Assembly: GCF_016863135.1 (NCBI RefSeq) | Contig: NZ_BOOH01000044.1 | Coordinates: 1 to 64,000 of the forward strand | Direction of reading: 5' to 3' | DNA: 64,000 nt | Source: Planobispora longispora | Lineage (GTDB): Bacteria; Actinomycetota; Actinomycetes; Streptosporangiales; Streptosporangiaceae | Shown: positions 6,992 to 16,365 of the stretch, piece by piece | How positions within the stretch are numbered: position 1 is the first letter of the stretch | How the letters are laid out: every line of letters begins with the position of its first letter | Program-made: the position numbers and the translations under genes | Notes under the pieces: model-generated | What the model was told of the DNA's origin: nothing | Databases searched by the model: none | Seen by the model: the letters and a program-made list of their open reading frames with translations, nothing else

Positions 6992-9559
6992 GTGGCAGGC
7001 AATCTGACCCGTGACGAGGCCCGCGAGCGCGCACGGCTGCTCAGCGTGCAGTCGTATGCGGTGGAGCTCGATCTGACCGAGGGCGAAGAGCGTTTCGAGA
7101 GCATCACCACGGTCCGCTTCACCAGCACCCGGGCGGGCGCGGAGACGTTCATCGACCTGGCCGGCGCCAAGGTGCGCACGGCCGTCCTGAACGGCGCCGA
7201 GCTGGACGTGGCCGCCTACGACCCGGAGACCGGGCGGCTCCCGCTGCCGAACCTGGCCGAGAGCAACGAGCTGCGCATCGACGCCGACTGCGCCTACATG
7301 CGCACCGGCGAGGGCCTGCACCGCTTCGTCGACCCGGTCGACAAGAGCGTCTACCTGCACAGCCAGTTCGAGACGGCCGACGCCCACCGGATGTACGCCT
7401 GCTTCGACCAGCCCGACCTGAAGGCGACCTTCGAGCTGACCGTGCTCGCGCCCTCCCACTGGGAGGTCATCTCCAACGCCGCCCCCGACGAGGTCGAGGA
7501 GCTGGAGGGCCACCGCGGCAAGCACGGCGCGCTGCAGGACGCCAAGCGCTGGCACTTCCCGCCGACCCCGGTGATGTCGACCTACATCACCGCCCTGTGC
7601 GCCGGGCCGTACCACAAGGTGACCTCCGAGCACGACGGCATCCCGCTGGGCGTCTACTGCCGCGCCTCGCTGGCCGAGCACCTCGACGCCGACAACATCT
7701 TCGAGCTCACCCGCCAGGGCTTCGACTTCTTCCACAAGATCTTCGGCGTCCGCTACCCCTTCGGCAAGTACGACCAGCTGTTCGTGCCGGAGTTCAACGC
7801 CGGCGCGATGGAGAACGCCGGCTGCGTGACCTTCCTGGAGGACTACGTCTTCCGCTCGCGCGTCACCGACGCGGTCATCGAGCGCCGCGCCGAGACGATC
7901 CTGCACGAGATGGCGCACATGTGGTTCGGCGACCTGGTCACCATGCGCTGGTGGGACGACCTGTGGCTGAACGAGTCGTTCGCCACCTACGCCTCCGTGC
8001 TGTGCCAGGCCGAGGCCACCCGCTGGGGCCAGGGCGCCTGGACGACCTTCGCCAACGTGGAGAAGGCCTGGGCCTACCGCCAGGACCAGCTGCCCTCCAC
8101 CCACCCGATCGCCGCCGACATCGTCGACATGCACGCGGTCGAGGTCAACTTCGACGGCATCACCTACGCCAAGGGCGCGTCCGTCCTCAAGCAGCTGGTC
8201 GCCTACGTGGGCCTGGACAACTTCCTGGCGGGCGTCCGCGACTACTTCACCGAGCACGCCTGGGGCAACACCGAGCTGGCCGACCTGCTGGGCGCGCTGG
8301 AGCGCACCAGCGGCCGCGACCTGTCGTCCTGGTCGAAGGAGTGGCTGGAGACCTCCTGGGTCAACACCCTGCGCCCGTCGTTCGAGGTCGACGCCGAGGG
8401 CCGCTTCACGGCCTTCGACGTGCTGCAGGAGGCCCCGGCCGACTACCCGACGCTGCGCTCGCACCGCGTCGCCATCGGCCTGTACGCCCTGCGGGGCGAC
8501 GTCCTGGTACGGGTCAAGCGGGTCGAGCTGGACGTGGTCGGCGCCCGTACGGCGGTGCCCGAGCTGGTCGGCGAGGTCCAGCCGGACCTGGTCCTGATCA
8601 ACGACGACGACCTGACCTACGCCAAGATCCGGCTGGACGAGCGCTCGCTGCGCACCCTCGTCGAGGGCGGCATCGTCAAGTTCGCCGAGTCGCTGCCCCG
8701 GGCGCTGTGCTGGTCGGCCGCCTGGGACATGACCCGCGACGCCGAGATGTCCACCCGCGACTACGTGGCGCTGGTCACCTCCGGCATCTCCTCGGTCAAG
8801 GACATCACCGTCACCCAGACCGTGCTCCGCCAGGCCCGCCAGGCCGTCCAGCAGTACGCCGACCCCGCCTGGCGCGCCGAGGGCCTGGCCCTGCTGGCCT
8901 CCTCGCTGCGCTCGCTGGCCGAGGCCGCCGAGCCCGGCTCGGACCACCAGCTCGCCTACGTCAACGCCCTGACCGCGGTGGCCTCCTCCGCCGAGGACCT
9001 GGCGTTCCTCAAGGGCCTGCTCGACGGCACGGCGGCGCTGGAGGGGCTGGCCGTCGACACCGACCTGCGCTGGACGCTCACCCAGGCCCTGGTCTCCAAC
9101 GGCGTGCTCGGCGAGGAGGACATCGCCACCGAGCTGCTGCGCGACCCCACCGCCACCGGCGAGCGCTCGGCCGCCCTGGCGCGGGCCTCGATCCCCACGG
9201 CCGACGGCAAGGCCACCGCCTGGACGACCATGACCGAGGGCAAGCTGAGCGGCGCCCTGCTCCGCTCGACGATCCTCGGCTTCATGGACCCGCGCCACCC
9301 GGAGCTGCTGGAGCCCTACGCCGACCGGTACTTCGCCGAGATCGGCCGCATCTGGGAGTCCTGGACCTTCGACAGCGCCCAGAGCTTCGCGGTCGGCTGC
9401 TACCCGGCCCTGGCCGTCTCCCCGGAGACCGTGGCCAAGACCGAGCGGCTGATCGAGGAGACCCGGCCGACGCAGGCGCTCAAGCGCCTGCTCCTGGAGG
9501 GCGCCGACGGCATCGGCCGGGCCCTGCGCGCCCGCGCCAAGGACGCCGCATCCGCCTAG
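6992..9559 (+). CDS. pepN: Aminopeptidase N (M1 family)
   Basis: An 855-residue M1 zinc aminopeptidase removing N-terminal residues from peptides. The substrate-recognition GAMEN motif is at residues 271-275 and the zinc site HEMAH at 305-309 with the third ligand Glu328 in WLNESF. The N-terminal saddle domain and long C-terminal ERAP1-like helical domain give the usual length. No signal peptide is visible, so it is cytoplasmic. GTG 6992 has GAGGAG upstream. A strong hairpin follows the stop. Confidence 0.95.
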   Translation: MAGNLTRDEARERARLLSVQSYAVELDLTEGEERFESITTVRFTSTRAGAETFIDLAGAKVRTAVLNGAELDVAAYDPETGRLPLPNLAESNELRIDADCAYMRTGEGLHRFVDPVDKSVYLHSQFETADAHRMYACFDQPDLKATFELTVLAPSHWEVISNAAPDEVEELEGHRGKHGALQDAKRWHFPPTPVMSTYITALCAGPYHKVTSEHDGIPLGVYCRASLAEHLDADNIFELTRQGFDFFHKIFGVRYPFGKYDQLFVPEFNAGAMENAGCVTFLEDYVFRSRVTDAVIERRAETILHEMAHMWFGDLVTMRWWDDLWLNESFATYASVLCQAEATRWGQGAWTTFANVEKAWAYRQDQLPSTHPIAADIVDMHAVEVNFDGITYAKGASVLKQLVAYVGLDNFLAGVRDYFTEHAWGNTELADLLGALERTSGRDLSSWSKEWLETSWVNTLRPSFEVDAEGRFTAFDVLQEAPADYPTLRSHRVAIGLYALRGDVLVRVKRVELDVVGARTAVPELVGEVQPDLVLINDDDLTYAKIRLDERSLRTLVEGGIVKFAESLPRALCWSAAWDMTRDAEMSTRDYVALVTSGISSVKDITVTQTVLRQARQAVQQYADPAWRAEGLALLASSLRSLAEAAEPGSDHQLAYVNALTAVASSAEDLAFLKGLLDGTAALEGLAVDTDLRWTLTQALVSNGVLGEEDIATELLRDPTATGERSAALARASIPTADGKATAWTTMTEGKLSGALLRSTILGFMDPRHPELLEPYADRYFAEIGRIWESWTFDSAQSFAVGCYPALAVSPETVAKTERLIEETRPTQALKRLLLEGADGIGRALRARAKDAASA

Positions 9560-9596
9560 CCGGTCCGGTCTGAACGACCGCCGGAACCACGCAGAC

Positions 9597-9658
9597 CCGC
9601 CCCCGCCGGAAACCCGGCGGGGGCGGACCCGCTTCCGGCGGGTTTCCGGCGGGGGCGG
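9597..9658 (+). terminator. pepN terminator with alternative longer pairing
   Basis: CCGCCCCCGCCGG (9597-9609) pairs perfectly with 9614-9626 around AAAC. The same left arm plus the loop can instead pair, with one mismatch over about 24 bases, with the downstream copy near 9635-9658. Two mutually exclusive hairpins are therefore possible 38 bases after the pepN stop. Confidence 0.7.
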
Positions 9659-9680
9659 CACGGCGGGAAACCGTCCCCTC

Positions 9681-9718
9681 TTGCCAACTCATCCCAATCA
9701 TGGAATATCATCGCCATG
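9681..9718 (+). promoter_or_regulatory. ArsR-gene promoter with overlapping dyad
   Basis: TTGCCA (9681-9686) and the overlapping -10 options GAATAT/TATCAT (9703-9711) place transcription start near the GTG at 9718, so the transcript is probably leaderless. A short dyad CATGG (9699-9703) / CCATG (9714-9718) overlaps the -10 region and is a natural self-repression operator for the ArsR product. Confidence 0.45.
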
Positions 9719-10083
9719 TGACGATTGATCCTGAAGAGGACCGGTGCGTCAGCGCCGGCATCGCCGCGGGGGTCTCCCCGGCCGCGGCGCTGTTCCACTC
9801 CCTGGCCGACGAGACCCGGTTGCGCATCGTGCAGCGGCTGGCCCGCGGCGAGGCCCGGGTGGTGGACCTGACCTCCCAGCTCGCACTGGCGCAGTCCACC
9901 GTCTCCAAGCATCTGGCCTGCCTGCGCGACTGCGGATTGGTCGACTACCGCACCGAGGGCCGCCAGTCGTTCTACAGCCTCACCAGACCCGAGCTGATGG
10001 ACCTGCTGGCCGCCGCCGAGCAACTTCTGGCCGCCACCGGCCACGCGGTCGCGCTGTGCCCGATCCACCGCGACAAGGACTGA
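9718..10083 (+). CDS. ArsR/SmtB-family metal sensor, CmtR-like
   Basis: A 121-residue winged-helix ArsR repressor. The recognition helix region reads QSTVSKHLACLRDCGLVDY, and the CLRDC pair matches the Cys57/Cys61 metal ligands of the cadmium/lead sensor CmtR; a third cysteine near the C-terminus (ALCPIH) matches its Cys102. Cd/Pb sensing is therefore inferred. GTG 9718 is preferred over ATG 9700 because the -10 element would overlap the latter. Three bases separate it from the next gene, implying one operon. A further Cys lies in the N-terminal extension. Confidence 0.85.
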   Translation: MTIDPEEDRCVSAGIAAGVSPAAALFHSLADETRLRIVQRLARGEARVVDLTSQLALAQSTVSKHLACLRDCGLVDYRTEGRQSFYSLTRPELMDLLAAAEQLLAATGHAVALCPIHRDKD

Positions 10084-10086
10084 CTC

Positions 10087-10698
10087 ATGGCCCTCACCGC
10101 TTTGCTGTTGTATCTGATCGCTTCGGGCCTGGCCTTCGGCTGGCGCACGTTCCTGCACTGGCGCCGGACCGGCGACAGCGGACTGCGCCTGGACGCCGGC
10201 CCGGTCGGCTCGCTGTCGTGGTGGGCCAAGCTCGCCTTCGTCGCCGCCCTCGTCCTGGGCCTGGCCGGGCCGGTCGCCGCCCTGGCCGGTCTGGCGCCCC
10301 TGTCCGCGCTCGACCACCCGCTCGCCCGCGCCGCCGGCCTGGCGATCGCCCTGGGCGGCGCCGTGGCCACCCTGGCCGCGCAGCTGGCCATGGGCGCCTC
10401 CTGGCGGATCGGCGTGGACGCCTCCGAGCGCACCGCCCTCGTCACCGACGGACCGTTCGCGCTGGCCCGCAACCCGATCTTCACCGCGATGATCACCACC
10501 AGTTGCGGGCTGACCCTGATGACGCCCAACCCCGTCGCCCTGCTCGCCCTCGTCACGCTGGTGACCTCCGTCCAGCTGCAGGTGCGCGCGGTGGAGGAGC
10601 CCTACCTGCGGCGCGTGCACGGGTGCGCCTACCGGCACTACGCCGCCGGCGTCGGCCGGTTCCTGCCCGGCGTCGGACGCCTGCCCCACGCTCACTGA
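10087..10698 (+). CDS. Membrane methyltransferase, isoprenylcysteine-carboxyl-MT family
   Basis: A 203-residue protein with about four to five membrane helices and the ICMT/PEMT-like C-terminal signature: TDGPFALARNPIFTAM followed by EEPYLRRVHGCAYRHY, which binds S-adenosylmethionine. Bacterial members have mostly unknown substrates. It is co-transcribed with the CmtR-like regulator (three-base gap), suggesting metal-responsive expression, a recurring pairing in actinobacteria as far as I recall. Confidence 0.8.
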   Translation: MALTALLLYLIASGLAFGWRTFLHWRRTGDSGLRLDAGPVGSLSWWAKLAFVAALVLGLAGPVAALAGLAPLSALDHPLARAAGLAIALGGAVATLAAQLAMGASWRIGVDASERTALVTDGPFALARNPIFTAMITTSCGLTLMTPNPVALLALVTLVTSVQLQVRAVEEPYLRRVHGCAYRHYAAGVGRFLPGVGRLPHAH

Positions 10699-10763
10699 CG
10701 GACGGCCGCGGCGGCCACCGCTTCCCCGGATTCCGGATGGAACGGCCACCGCCGGATCGCCGA

Positions 10764-10769
10764 TATCGT
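10764..10769 (+). promoter_or_regulatory. -10 element, leaderless start
   Basis: TATCGT ends seven bases before the GTG at 10776, the spacing expected of a leaderless actinobacterial transcript. No convincing -35 is seen. Confidence 0.4.
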
Positions 10770-10775
10770 CTGAGC

Positions 10776-11726
10776 GTGGATTCGGTACAGGACGTGCTCG
10801 TCACGCTCGCCCGGCGACACGCCTTCGCCGACCTGGAGGCGCTCACCGACGACCCGGTGGTCGCGGCCGTCTGCGAGTTCGGGCAGCGGCTGCTCTCCCT
10901 CGACGCCGAGGACTTCGCGGTCGAGGCCCGGGAGGTGCCGCCCGCGCTGCGGCGGCGCGCCCGGGCGTGCACCATGCCGCAGACCCCCAAGGAGCAGCCG
11001 CGCGGCGCGCTGGAGTCGCTGCGCCCGGCCTACGGGCTGCTGCTGGAGGTGATCTCGGTCCGGTGGCACCGGCGAGAGCTCAGCCCCATGGTCGCCGCCC
11101 TGCACATCGCCAGCGAGTATCTCCCGCTGCTCGCCTTCGAGACGGTGCTCGGCCACGCGGGCGACCCGGCCCGCTGGCCCGCCGGGCTCACCGCCCCGGG
11201 CAGCAGGTTCGGCGTGATCGGCGACCGCGAGTGCGACCACACCAAGCCCGAGCAGTCGGCCGCCAACCGGACCCTCCGGGTGGCCGGGGAGCCCGCCGAG
11301 GGCTGGCGGGCCTACTTCGACCGGCAGCACAGCCAGGTGGCGGGGGCTCTGGCCACGTGCGTGGCCGACTGCCGCAACCCGTGCACCGCGATGGACTGGG
11401 TGGAGCCGGAGCGCCGCGACGACCTCGCCGCCCGCGCGCGGGTGGCGCTGGCCTTCGCCGACACCCCGCTGGTACGGCTGCGCCACGCGGCCCCGGTGGG
11501 GCACGGCTTCGGCGTGCCCTCCCCGGAGGAGGTCCAGGAGGCCTGGCAGCGCAGCCGGGTCGTGCTGGCCAAGAGCGAGGTGGGCCAGGCGGCCTCGGCG
11601 GAGGACGGTTTCCCGCTCCCCGGCCTGCCCAGCCTGTTCTCCTCGATCGCCGCCGCGCCGGTGCCGACCTCGACGCTGCTGGACGACATCGCCGCGCACC
11701 TGGTGACGCTGCTGCGATCCGGCTGA
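10776..11726 (+). CDS. Hypothetical protein (316 aa)
   Basis: I do not recognise this family. The protein is soluble, mixed helical, and carries conserved-looking clusters: GDRECDHTKPEQSAANR around residues 149-165, and a cysteine group TCVADCRNPCTAMDW near residue 200 that could bind a metal. Start GTG 10776 is set by a -10-like TATCGT seven bases upstream and no ribosome site. It follows the ICMT-like gene by 77 bases and converges on the amidase gene across a repeat-filled spacer. Confidence 0.7.
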   Translation: MDSVQDVLVTLARRHAFADLEALTDDPVVAAVCEFGQRLLSLDAEDFAVEAREVPPALRRRARACTMPQTPKEQPRGALESLRPAYGLLLEVISVRWHRRELSPMVAALHIASEYLPLLAFETVLGHAGDPARWPAGLTAPGSRFGVIGDRECDHTKPEQSAANRTLRVAGEPAEGWRAYFDRQHSQVAGALATCVADCRNPCTAMDWVEPERRDDLAARARVALAFADTPLVRLRHAAPVGHGFGVPSPEEVQEAWQRSRVVLAKSEVGQAASAEDGFPLPGLPSLFSSIAAAPVPTSTLLDDIAAHLVTLLRSG

Positions 11727-11740
11727 CCGGAGCGCCCCGG

Positions 11741-11826
11741 CCCGCCGGACCGGGCGGCACGACCCGCCGGACCGGGCGACGCGCCCCGTCAGCCGCCCGG
11801 ACGGCACGACCCGCCGGACCACGCGG
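11741..11826. repeat. 22-bp-type repeats between convergent genes
   Basis: CCCGCCGGACCGGGCG occurs at 11741 and again 22 bases later; a diverged unit lies near 11793 and CCCGCCGGACC recurs near 11810. The array fills the spacer between the convergent hypothetical and amidase genes and may double as termination structure. Confidence 0.65.
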
Positions 11827-11832
11827 CGCCTC

Positions 11833-13263
11833 CTACCAGACGGCCGGGCGGCGCTCGCCCCAGAAACCTCCCGCGGCCGCCTCGAGCTGCGCGGAGACCG
11901 AGATCAGCGTGCCCTCGTCTCCGAACCGCGCGGCCAGCATGACCCCGATCGGCAGCCCGTCCTCCGTCCAGTACAGCGGCAGGTTGACCGCGGGCTGGCC
12001 GCTGACGTTGTAGATGGCGGGGAAGGCGGCGAAGCGCTTCATCCGCTCGAAGGTCTCCTCCGGGTCCCCGCCCTCCTCGAACCAGCCCACGGGACGGGGC
12101 GGGGCGGTGACGGTCGGGGTGAGCACCGCGTCGTACTCGTCGGTCACCAGCAGGCCGAACCGGGTGGCGAGCTGGAGCGCCGACTGGGCCTGGAGGAAGT
12201 CCGGCGCGGGGGTGGCGTAGCCGCGCTCCCGCAGCCAGGCCGTCAGCGGTCGCAGCCGGTCCTGCTTGGTGAGGTCCACCGGGTGCATGCACGCGAACGC
12301 GTACCAGAGCGTGACGAACTGCGGCACCAGGTCGGCCGAGAACGGCGGCGCGATGTCGACCACCTCGTGCCCGAGGGCGGCCAGCCGTTCCGAGGCGTGC
12401 TCGTAGGCGGCGAGCACCTCCGGGTCCACCACCGCGCCGGGGACCAGCGGCTCGGCGTAGCGGGCGATCCGCAGCCGGCCGGGATCCCGGTCCGCGTAGG
12501 CGGCGAACGAGCCCAGCTCCGGCGGCGGCGCGTGGTAGAGGTCGCCGGGGTTGTTGTGCGCCATCGCGTCCAGCAGCACGGCGGCGTCGGCGACGGTCCT
12601 GGCGATCGGGCCGTTGGTGGACAGCCCGGCCAGGTCGGGGATGATCGGGGCGAAGCTGATCCGGCCCCGGGTGGGCTTGATGCCGTACAGCCCGCAGACG
12701 GAGGACGGGATCCGGATCGAGCCCGCGCCGTCGCTGCCCTGGGCGGCCGGCGCCAGGCCCGCCGCGACCGCGGCGGCGGCCCCGCCGCTGGAGCCTCCGG
12801 CCGAGCGGGACAGGTCCCACGGCGTGCGGGTGGGCGGCGAGACGGAGGTCTCGGTGTAGCAGGGCATCCCGAACTCGGGCGTGGCCGTCTTGCCGAGCAT
12901 GACCGTCCCGGCCTCCCTCAGCCGTTCGACCACGCTGTCGTCCACCGGGGCGACGAAGTCGTCGTAGGTCGCCGAGCCGAAGTGGATCGGCACGTCCTTG
13001 ACCAGGTTGAGGTCCTTGATGGGGATCGGCACCCCGAGGAGTGGCGAGGCGTTCTCCTCGACCTCGCCGGCGAGCACTCTCGCCTCGGCCTTGTGCGCCT
13101 GCTCCAGCGCCAGCTCGGGGGTCACGGTCACGTAGGCGCCGACATCGGGGTCCAGTCTCCCGATGCGGTCGAGGTAGTGCTCGGTGATCTCGACCGGCGA
13201 GATCTCCCTGCGGCGTACGGCCGCCGCCTGCTCCAGAGCGGTGAGATCATGTATTTCTGCCAC
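11833..13263 (-). CDS. Amidase signature family enzyme
   Basis: A 476-residue amidase-signature hydrolase cleaving carboxamides. The catalytic Lys lies in GVPIPIKDLN, the cis-Ser in SAGGSSGGAAAAVAAG, and the nucleophile region in SDGAGSIRIPSSVCGLYGIKP. Substrate is unknown. GTG 13263 is preferred (MAEIHDLTALEQ, typical N-terminus) although GTG 13272 is possible. A dyad and AT-rich promoter-like segment lie 30-55 bases upstream. Confidence 0.88.
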   Translation of the reverse strand: MAEIHDLTALEQAAAVRRREISPVEITEHYLDRIGRLDPDVGAYVTVTPELALEQAHKAEARVLAGEVEENASPLLGVPIPIKDLNLVKDVPIHFGSATYDDFVAPVDDSVVERLREAGTVMLGKTATPEFGMPCYTETSVSPPTRTPWDLSRSAGGSSGGAAAAVAAGLAPAAQGSDGAGSIRIPSSVCGLYGIKPTRGRISFAPIIPDLAGLSTNGPIARTVADAAVLLDAMAHNNPGDLYHAPPPELGSFAAYADRDPGRLRIARYAEPLVPGAVVDPEVLAAYEHASERLAALGHEVVDIAPPFSADLVPQFVTLWYAFACMHPVDLTKQDRLRPLTAWLRERGYATPAPDFLQAQSALQLATRFGLLVTDEYDAVLTPTVTAPPRPVGWFEEGGDPEETFERMKRFAAFPAIYNVSGQPAVNLPLYWTEDGLPIGVMLAARFGDEGTLISVSAQLEAAAGGFWGERRPAVW

Positions 13264-13293
13264 GCCCCGCACGGTAGGCGGAATCAGCAGGGT

Positions 13294-13317
13294 TATCTAG
13301 AGAGATATGTATAGATA
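13294..13317. promoter_or_regulatory. AT-rich dyad upstream of amidase
   Basis: TATCTA (13294-13299) and TAGATA (13312-13317) form an inverted repeat around an AT-rich core. On the minus strand the core supplies -10-like TATACA/CATATC elements. It could be an operator for amidase expression; the regulator is unknown. Confidence 0.4.
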
Positions 13318-13406
13318 CCCGCTACCGCGTACCGCCATGCGGGTGACGGCGGTCACAAAAGTGTGAGTTGCGGAGTACTAGGCACCCCGTTTGAAGGTCA
13401 GCTACC

Positions 13407-14297
13407 GTGAGTTACGTGGATTCCGGTCAGGTGCCAGAAGACGGTAACATTACGTCACCGATTTGGGCCGGCGAGGGCCCGACCGCCAAAAGGGCGACGC
13501 CTCGTCCGCCCACGCATTCGTCTACGTACGCGCCCGTCGAACGCGTCTCACTGCTGAGTCTGCTCAGCCATCCCCGCTACCGCCCGCTGGTACGCCGCGT
13601 AGTGATCGCCGTCGTCGCGGGGGTCGCCGTCGGGTTCCTGCTGATCAGCTGGCGCATGGGCGTCACGGCGGCGATCGCGGCGGCGATCGCCGACACGGTG
13701 GTGCGCGCCCGCTCGAACTCGACGGTTCCCGCCTGGCGCCGCGCCTCGGTCGCCGAGCGGCGCACGGAGGCGCAGCTGAAGGGCCTGGAGCGGCGGGGTT
13801 ACCGCACCCTGCACGCGCGCGCGATCCCGGACAGCGACGCCCAGATCGATCACCTGGTCGTCGGGCCGACCGGGATCTACGCCGTCGACTCCGAGAAGTG
13901 GGACAAGCGGCTCCCGGTCCGCGCCCAGTCGCACCGCAAGCTGTTCCTGGGCCCGTTCTCCCAGAAGGCCCGCCTCGACGAGGCCCGCTGGGAGGCCAGC
14001 CGGGCCTCCGAGCTGATCGGCGCGGAGCTCGGCCGGGAGATCATGGTCATCCCCTCCCTGGCGATCTACGGCCCGGCCATCCCGTGGAAGGTCCTCAACA
14101 TCCGCGAGGTCGACGTCTTCGACGGCGGCCACGTCCGCAAGTGGATCACCAAGCGGGAGCGGTCGCTGACCGACGCCGAGATCTCCAGGATCTACGAGGC
14201 GGCCCAGCGGGTGCTGCCGCCGCGTTACCCGGAGGCTCCCGAGCAGGGTCCGCCGTCCCGCATGACCCGGACCGAGCAGGTCTCCTCCGAACGCTGA
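13407..14297 (+). CDS. NERD-domain membrane protein
   Basis: A 296-residue protein with two hydrophobic helices (about residues 68-100), then a nuclease-related domain: YRTLHARAIPDSDAQIDHLVVGPTGI and AVDSEKWDK. NERD domains share the restriction-endonuclease-like fold and occur with DNA-processing or sensor proteins, but the biochemical role of stand-alone membrane versions is not established. The Asp, Asp-His and Glu-x-Lys residues are kept. GTG 13407 is the chosen start. A hairpin follows 35 bases after the stop. Confidence 0.75.
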   Translation: MSYVDSGQVPEDGNITSPIWAGEGPTAKRATPRPPTHSSTYAPVERVSLLSLLSHPRYRPLVRRVVIAVVAGVAVGFLLISWRMGVTAAIAAAIADTVVRARSNSTVPAWRRASVAERRTEAQLKGLERRGYRTLHARAIPDSDAQIDHLVVGPTGIYAVDSEKWDKRLPVRAQSHRKLFLGPFSQKARLDEARWEASRASELIGAELGREIMVIPSLAIYGPAIPWKVLNIREVDVFDGGHVRKWITKRERSLTDAEISRIYEAAQRVLPPRYPEAPEQGPPSRMTRTEQVSSER

Positions 14298-14331
14298 CCC
14301 CGTCCCCCCGCGGGACTCCCCCGTCCATCCA

Positions 14332-14357
14332 CGCCCGGCGGCCCGGCCCGCCGGGCG
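14332..14357 (+). terminator. Hairpin terminator after NERD gene
   Basis: CGCCCGGCGG (14332-14341) pairs perfectly with 14348-14357 around a six-base loop, followed by TTCTCGTTCC, a weak pyrimidine tract. Confidence 0.65.
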
Positions 14358-14526
14358 TTCTCGTTCCCGCGGCGGCGTCCGCGCACCGGCTTCTGCCCGC
14401 CCGTCTCCTCCGTGTCCCGCCCCCGCTCTCCCCGGCCCCGGCGTCCGTCAAGTGGACCTCGGGTCTCACCAAGCGGGCGACGGCCGTACCATTTGAAGAC
14501 CCAGTGTCGATGATGGGAGAAGCGTC

Positions 14527-16365
14527 ATGCCCGCCCTCAGGTCTCGTACGGTCACTCACGGCAGGAACATGGCCGGAGCCCGGGCCCTGCTCCGGGCGAC
14601 GGGCGTAGCCGGCAGCGACTTCGGCAAACCGATCATCGCGGTGGCCAACAGCTTCACCCAGTTCGTCCCCGGGCACGTCCATCTGCGCGAGGTCGGCGAC
14701 GTCGTCGCCGGGGCGATCCGCGAGGCGGGCGCGATCCCGCGCGAGTTCAACACGATCGCGGTGGACGACGGCATCGCGATGGGCCACGGCGGCATGCTCT
14801 ACTCCCTGCCGAGCCGCGAGCTGATCGCCGACGCGGTCGAGTACATGGTGAACGCCCACTGCGCCGACGCGATGATCTGCGTCTCCAACTGCGACAAGAT
14901 CACTCCGGGCATGCTGCTGGCCGCCTTCCGGCTCAACATCCCCACGGTCTTCGTCTCCGGCGGGCCGATGGAGGCCGGCAAGACGCCCGGCAAGAAGCTC
15001 GACCTGATCGACCCGATGATCGCCTCCGCCGACGACAGCGTCTCCGACGAGGATCTGCTGGCGATGGAGGAGAACGCCTGCCCGACCTGCGGCTCGTGCA
15101 GCGGCATGTTCACCGCCAACTCGATGAACTGCCTGGCCGAGGCCATCGGCCTGGCGCTGCCCGGCAACGGCACGATCCTGGCCACCCACAAGGCCCGCAA
15201 GAAGCTGTTCCAGGACGCCGGGCGGCAGCTGGTGGAGATCACCCGCCGCTACTACGAGCAGGACGACGAGAGCGTGCTGCCGCGCAGCATCGCCACCAAG
15301 GACGCGTTCGAGAACGCCATGGCCCTGGACGTGGCGATGGGCGGCTCGACCAACACGATCCTGCACATCCTGGCCGCGGCCCGCGAGGCGCAGGTCGACT
15401 TCGGCCTCAAGGAGATCAACGAGATCTCGCTGCGGGTGCCGTGCCTGAGCAAGGTCGCCCCCGCCACCGACAAGTACCACGTCGAGGACGTCCACCGGGC
15501 CGGCGGCATCCCCGCCATCCTCGGCGAGCTCGCCCGGGGCGGTCTGATCCACCGGGACGCGCACACCGTCAACGGCGGCACGATGGGCGACTACCTCGCC
15601 GCCTGGGACGTGCGCTCGCCCGACGTGCTGCCCGAGGCGGTGGAGCTGTGGCACGCGGCCCCCGGCAACGTCCGCACCGTCAGGCCCTACTCCCAGGAGG
15701 CCCGCTGGGACTCCCTCGACCTCGACCGCGAGGGCGGCTGCATCCGCGACATGGAGCACGCCTACACCCGCGACGGCGGCCTGGCCGTGCTCTACGGCAA
15801 CATCGCCGTCGAGGGGTGCATCGTCAAGACCGCCGGGGTGGACGAGTCCATCTGGAAGTTCTCCGGGCCCGCCGTGGTCTTCGAGTCCCAGGAGGACGCC
15901 GTCGAGGGCATCCTGAACAACCGGGTGAAGGAGGGCGACGTCGTCGTCATCCGCTACGAGGGGCCCAAGGGCGGGCCGGGCATGCAGGAGATGCTCTACC
16001 CGACCTCGTTCCTGAAGGGCAAGGGCCTGGGCAAGGCCTGCGCCCTGATCACCGACGGCCGCTTCTCCGGCGGCACGAGCGGCCTGTCCATCGGCCACGC
16101 CTCCCCGGAGGCCGCCGAGGGCGGCGCCATCGCCCTGGTCGAGGACGGCGACGTCATCGAGATCGACATCCCGGGCCGCTCGATCGAGTTGAAGGTGGCG
16201 GAGCCCGAGCTGGCCGCCCGCCGCGAGAGGCTCCTGGCCGATCTGGGCCGCTACCGCCCGCGCGACCGTCACCGCCCGGTGAGCGCCGCCCTGCAGGCCT
16301 ACGCCGCCCTCACCACCTCCGCCTCCACCGGGGCCTCCCGCGACCTGTCCCAGCTCTCCCGCTAG
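14527..16365 (+). CDS. ilvD: Dihydroxy-acid dehydratase
   Basis: A 612-residue IlvD, the iron-sulfur dehydratase producing 2-oxo acids in valine, isoleucine and leucine synthesis. Cluster cysteines are seen in [10 protein letters not shown] and [23 protein letters not shown] and [15 protein letters not shown] are further family blocks. Length equals the enterobacterial enzyme. The ATG has a GGGAGAAG ribosome site. No other branched-chain genes are adjacent, so it stands alone here. Confidence 0.96.
   Translation: MPALRSRTVTHGRNMAGARALLRATGVAGSDFGKPIIAVANSFTQFVPGHVHLREVGDVVAGAIREAGAIPREFNTIAVDDGIAMGHGGMLYSLPSRELIADAVEYMVNAHCADAMICVSNCDKITPGMLLAAFRLNIPTVFVSGGPMEAGKTPGKKLDLIDPMIASADDSVSDEDLLAMEENACPTCGSCSGMFTANSMNCLAEAIGLALPGNGTILATHKARKKLFQDAGRQLVEITRRYYEQDDESVLPRSIATKDAFENAMALDVAMGGSTNTILHILAAAREAQVDFGLKEINEISLRVPCLSKVAPATDKYHVEDVHRAGGIPAILGELARGGLIHRDAHTVNGGTMGDYLAAWDVRSPDVLPEAVELWHAAPGNVRTVRPYSQEARWDSLDLDREGGCIRDMEHAYTRDGGLAVLYGNIAVEGCIVKTAGVDESIWKFSGPAVVFESQEDAVEGILNNRVKEGDVVVIRYEGPKGGPGMQEMLYPTSFLKGKGLGKACALITDGRFSGGTSGLSIGHASPEAAEGGAIALVEDGDVIEIDIPGRSIELKVAEPELAARRERLLADLGRYRPRDRHRPVSAALQAYAALTTSASTGASRDLSQLSR

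Noticed and set aside
6875-9661. 928-codon open frame antisense to pepN
   Set aside because: Low-complexity Gly/Arg/Val-rich translation with no domain; a by-product of GC-rich third positions opposite a clear M1 peptidase gene.
14146-16272. 708-codon open frame antisense to ilvD
   Set aside because: Same antisense artefact; ilvD motifs on the other strand are unambiguous.
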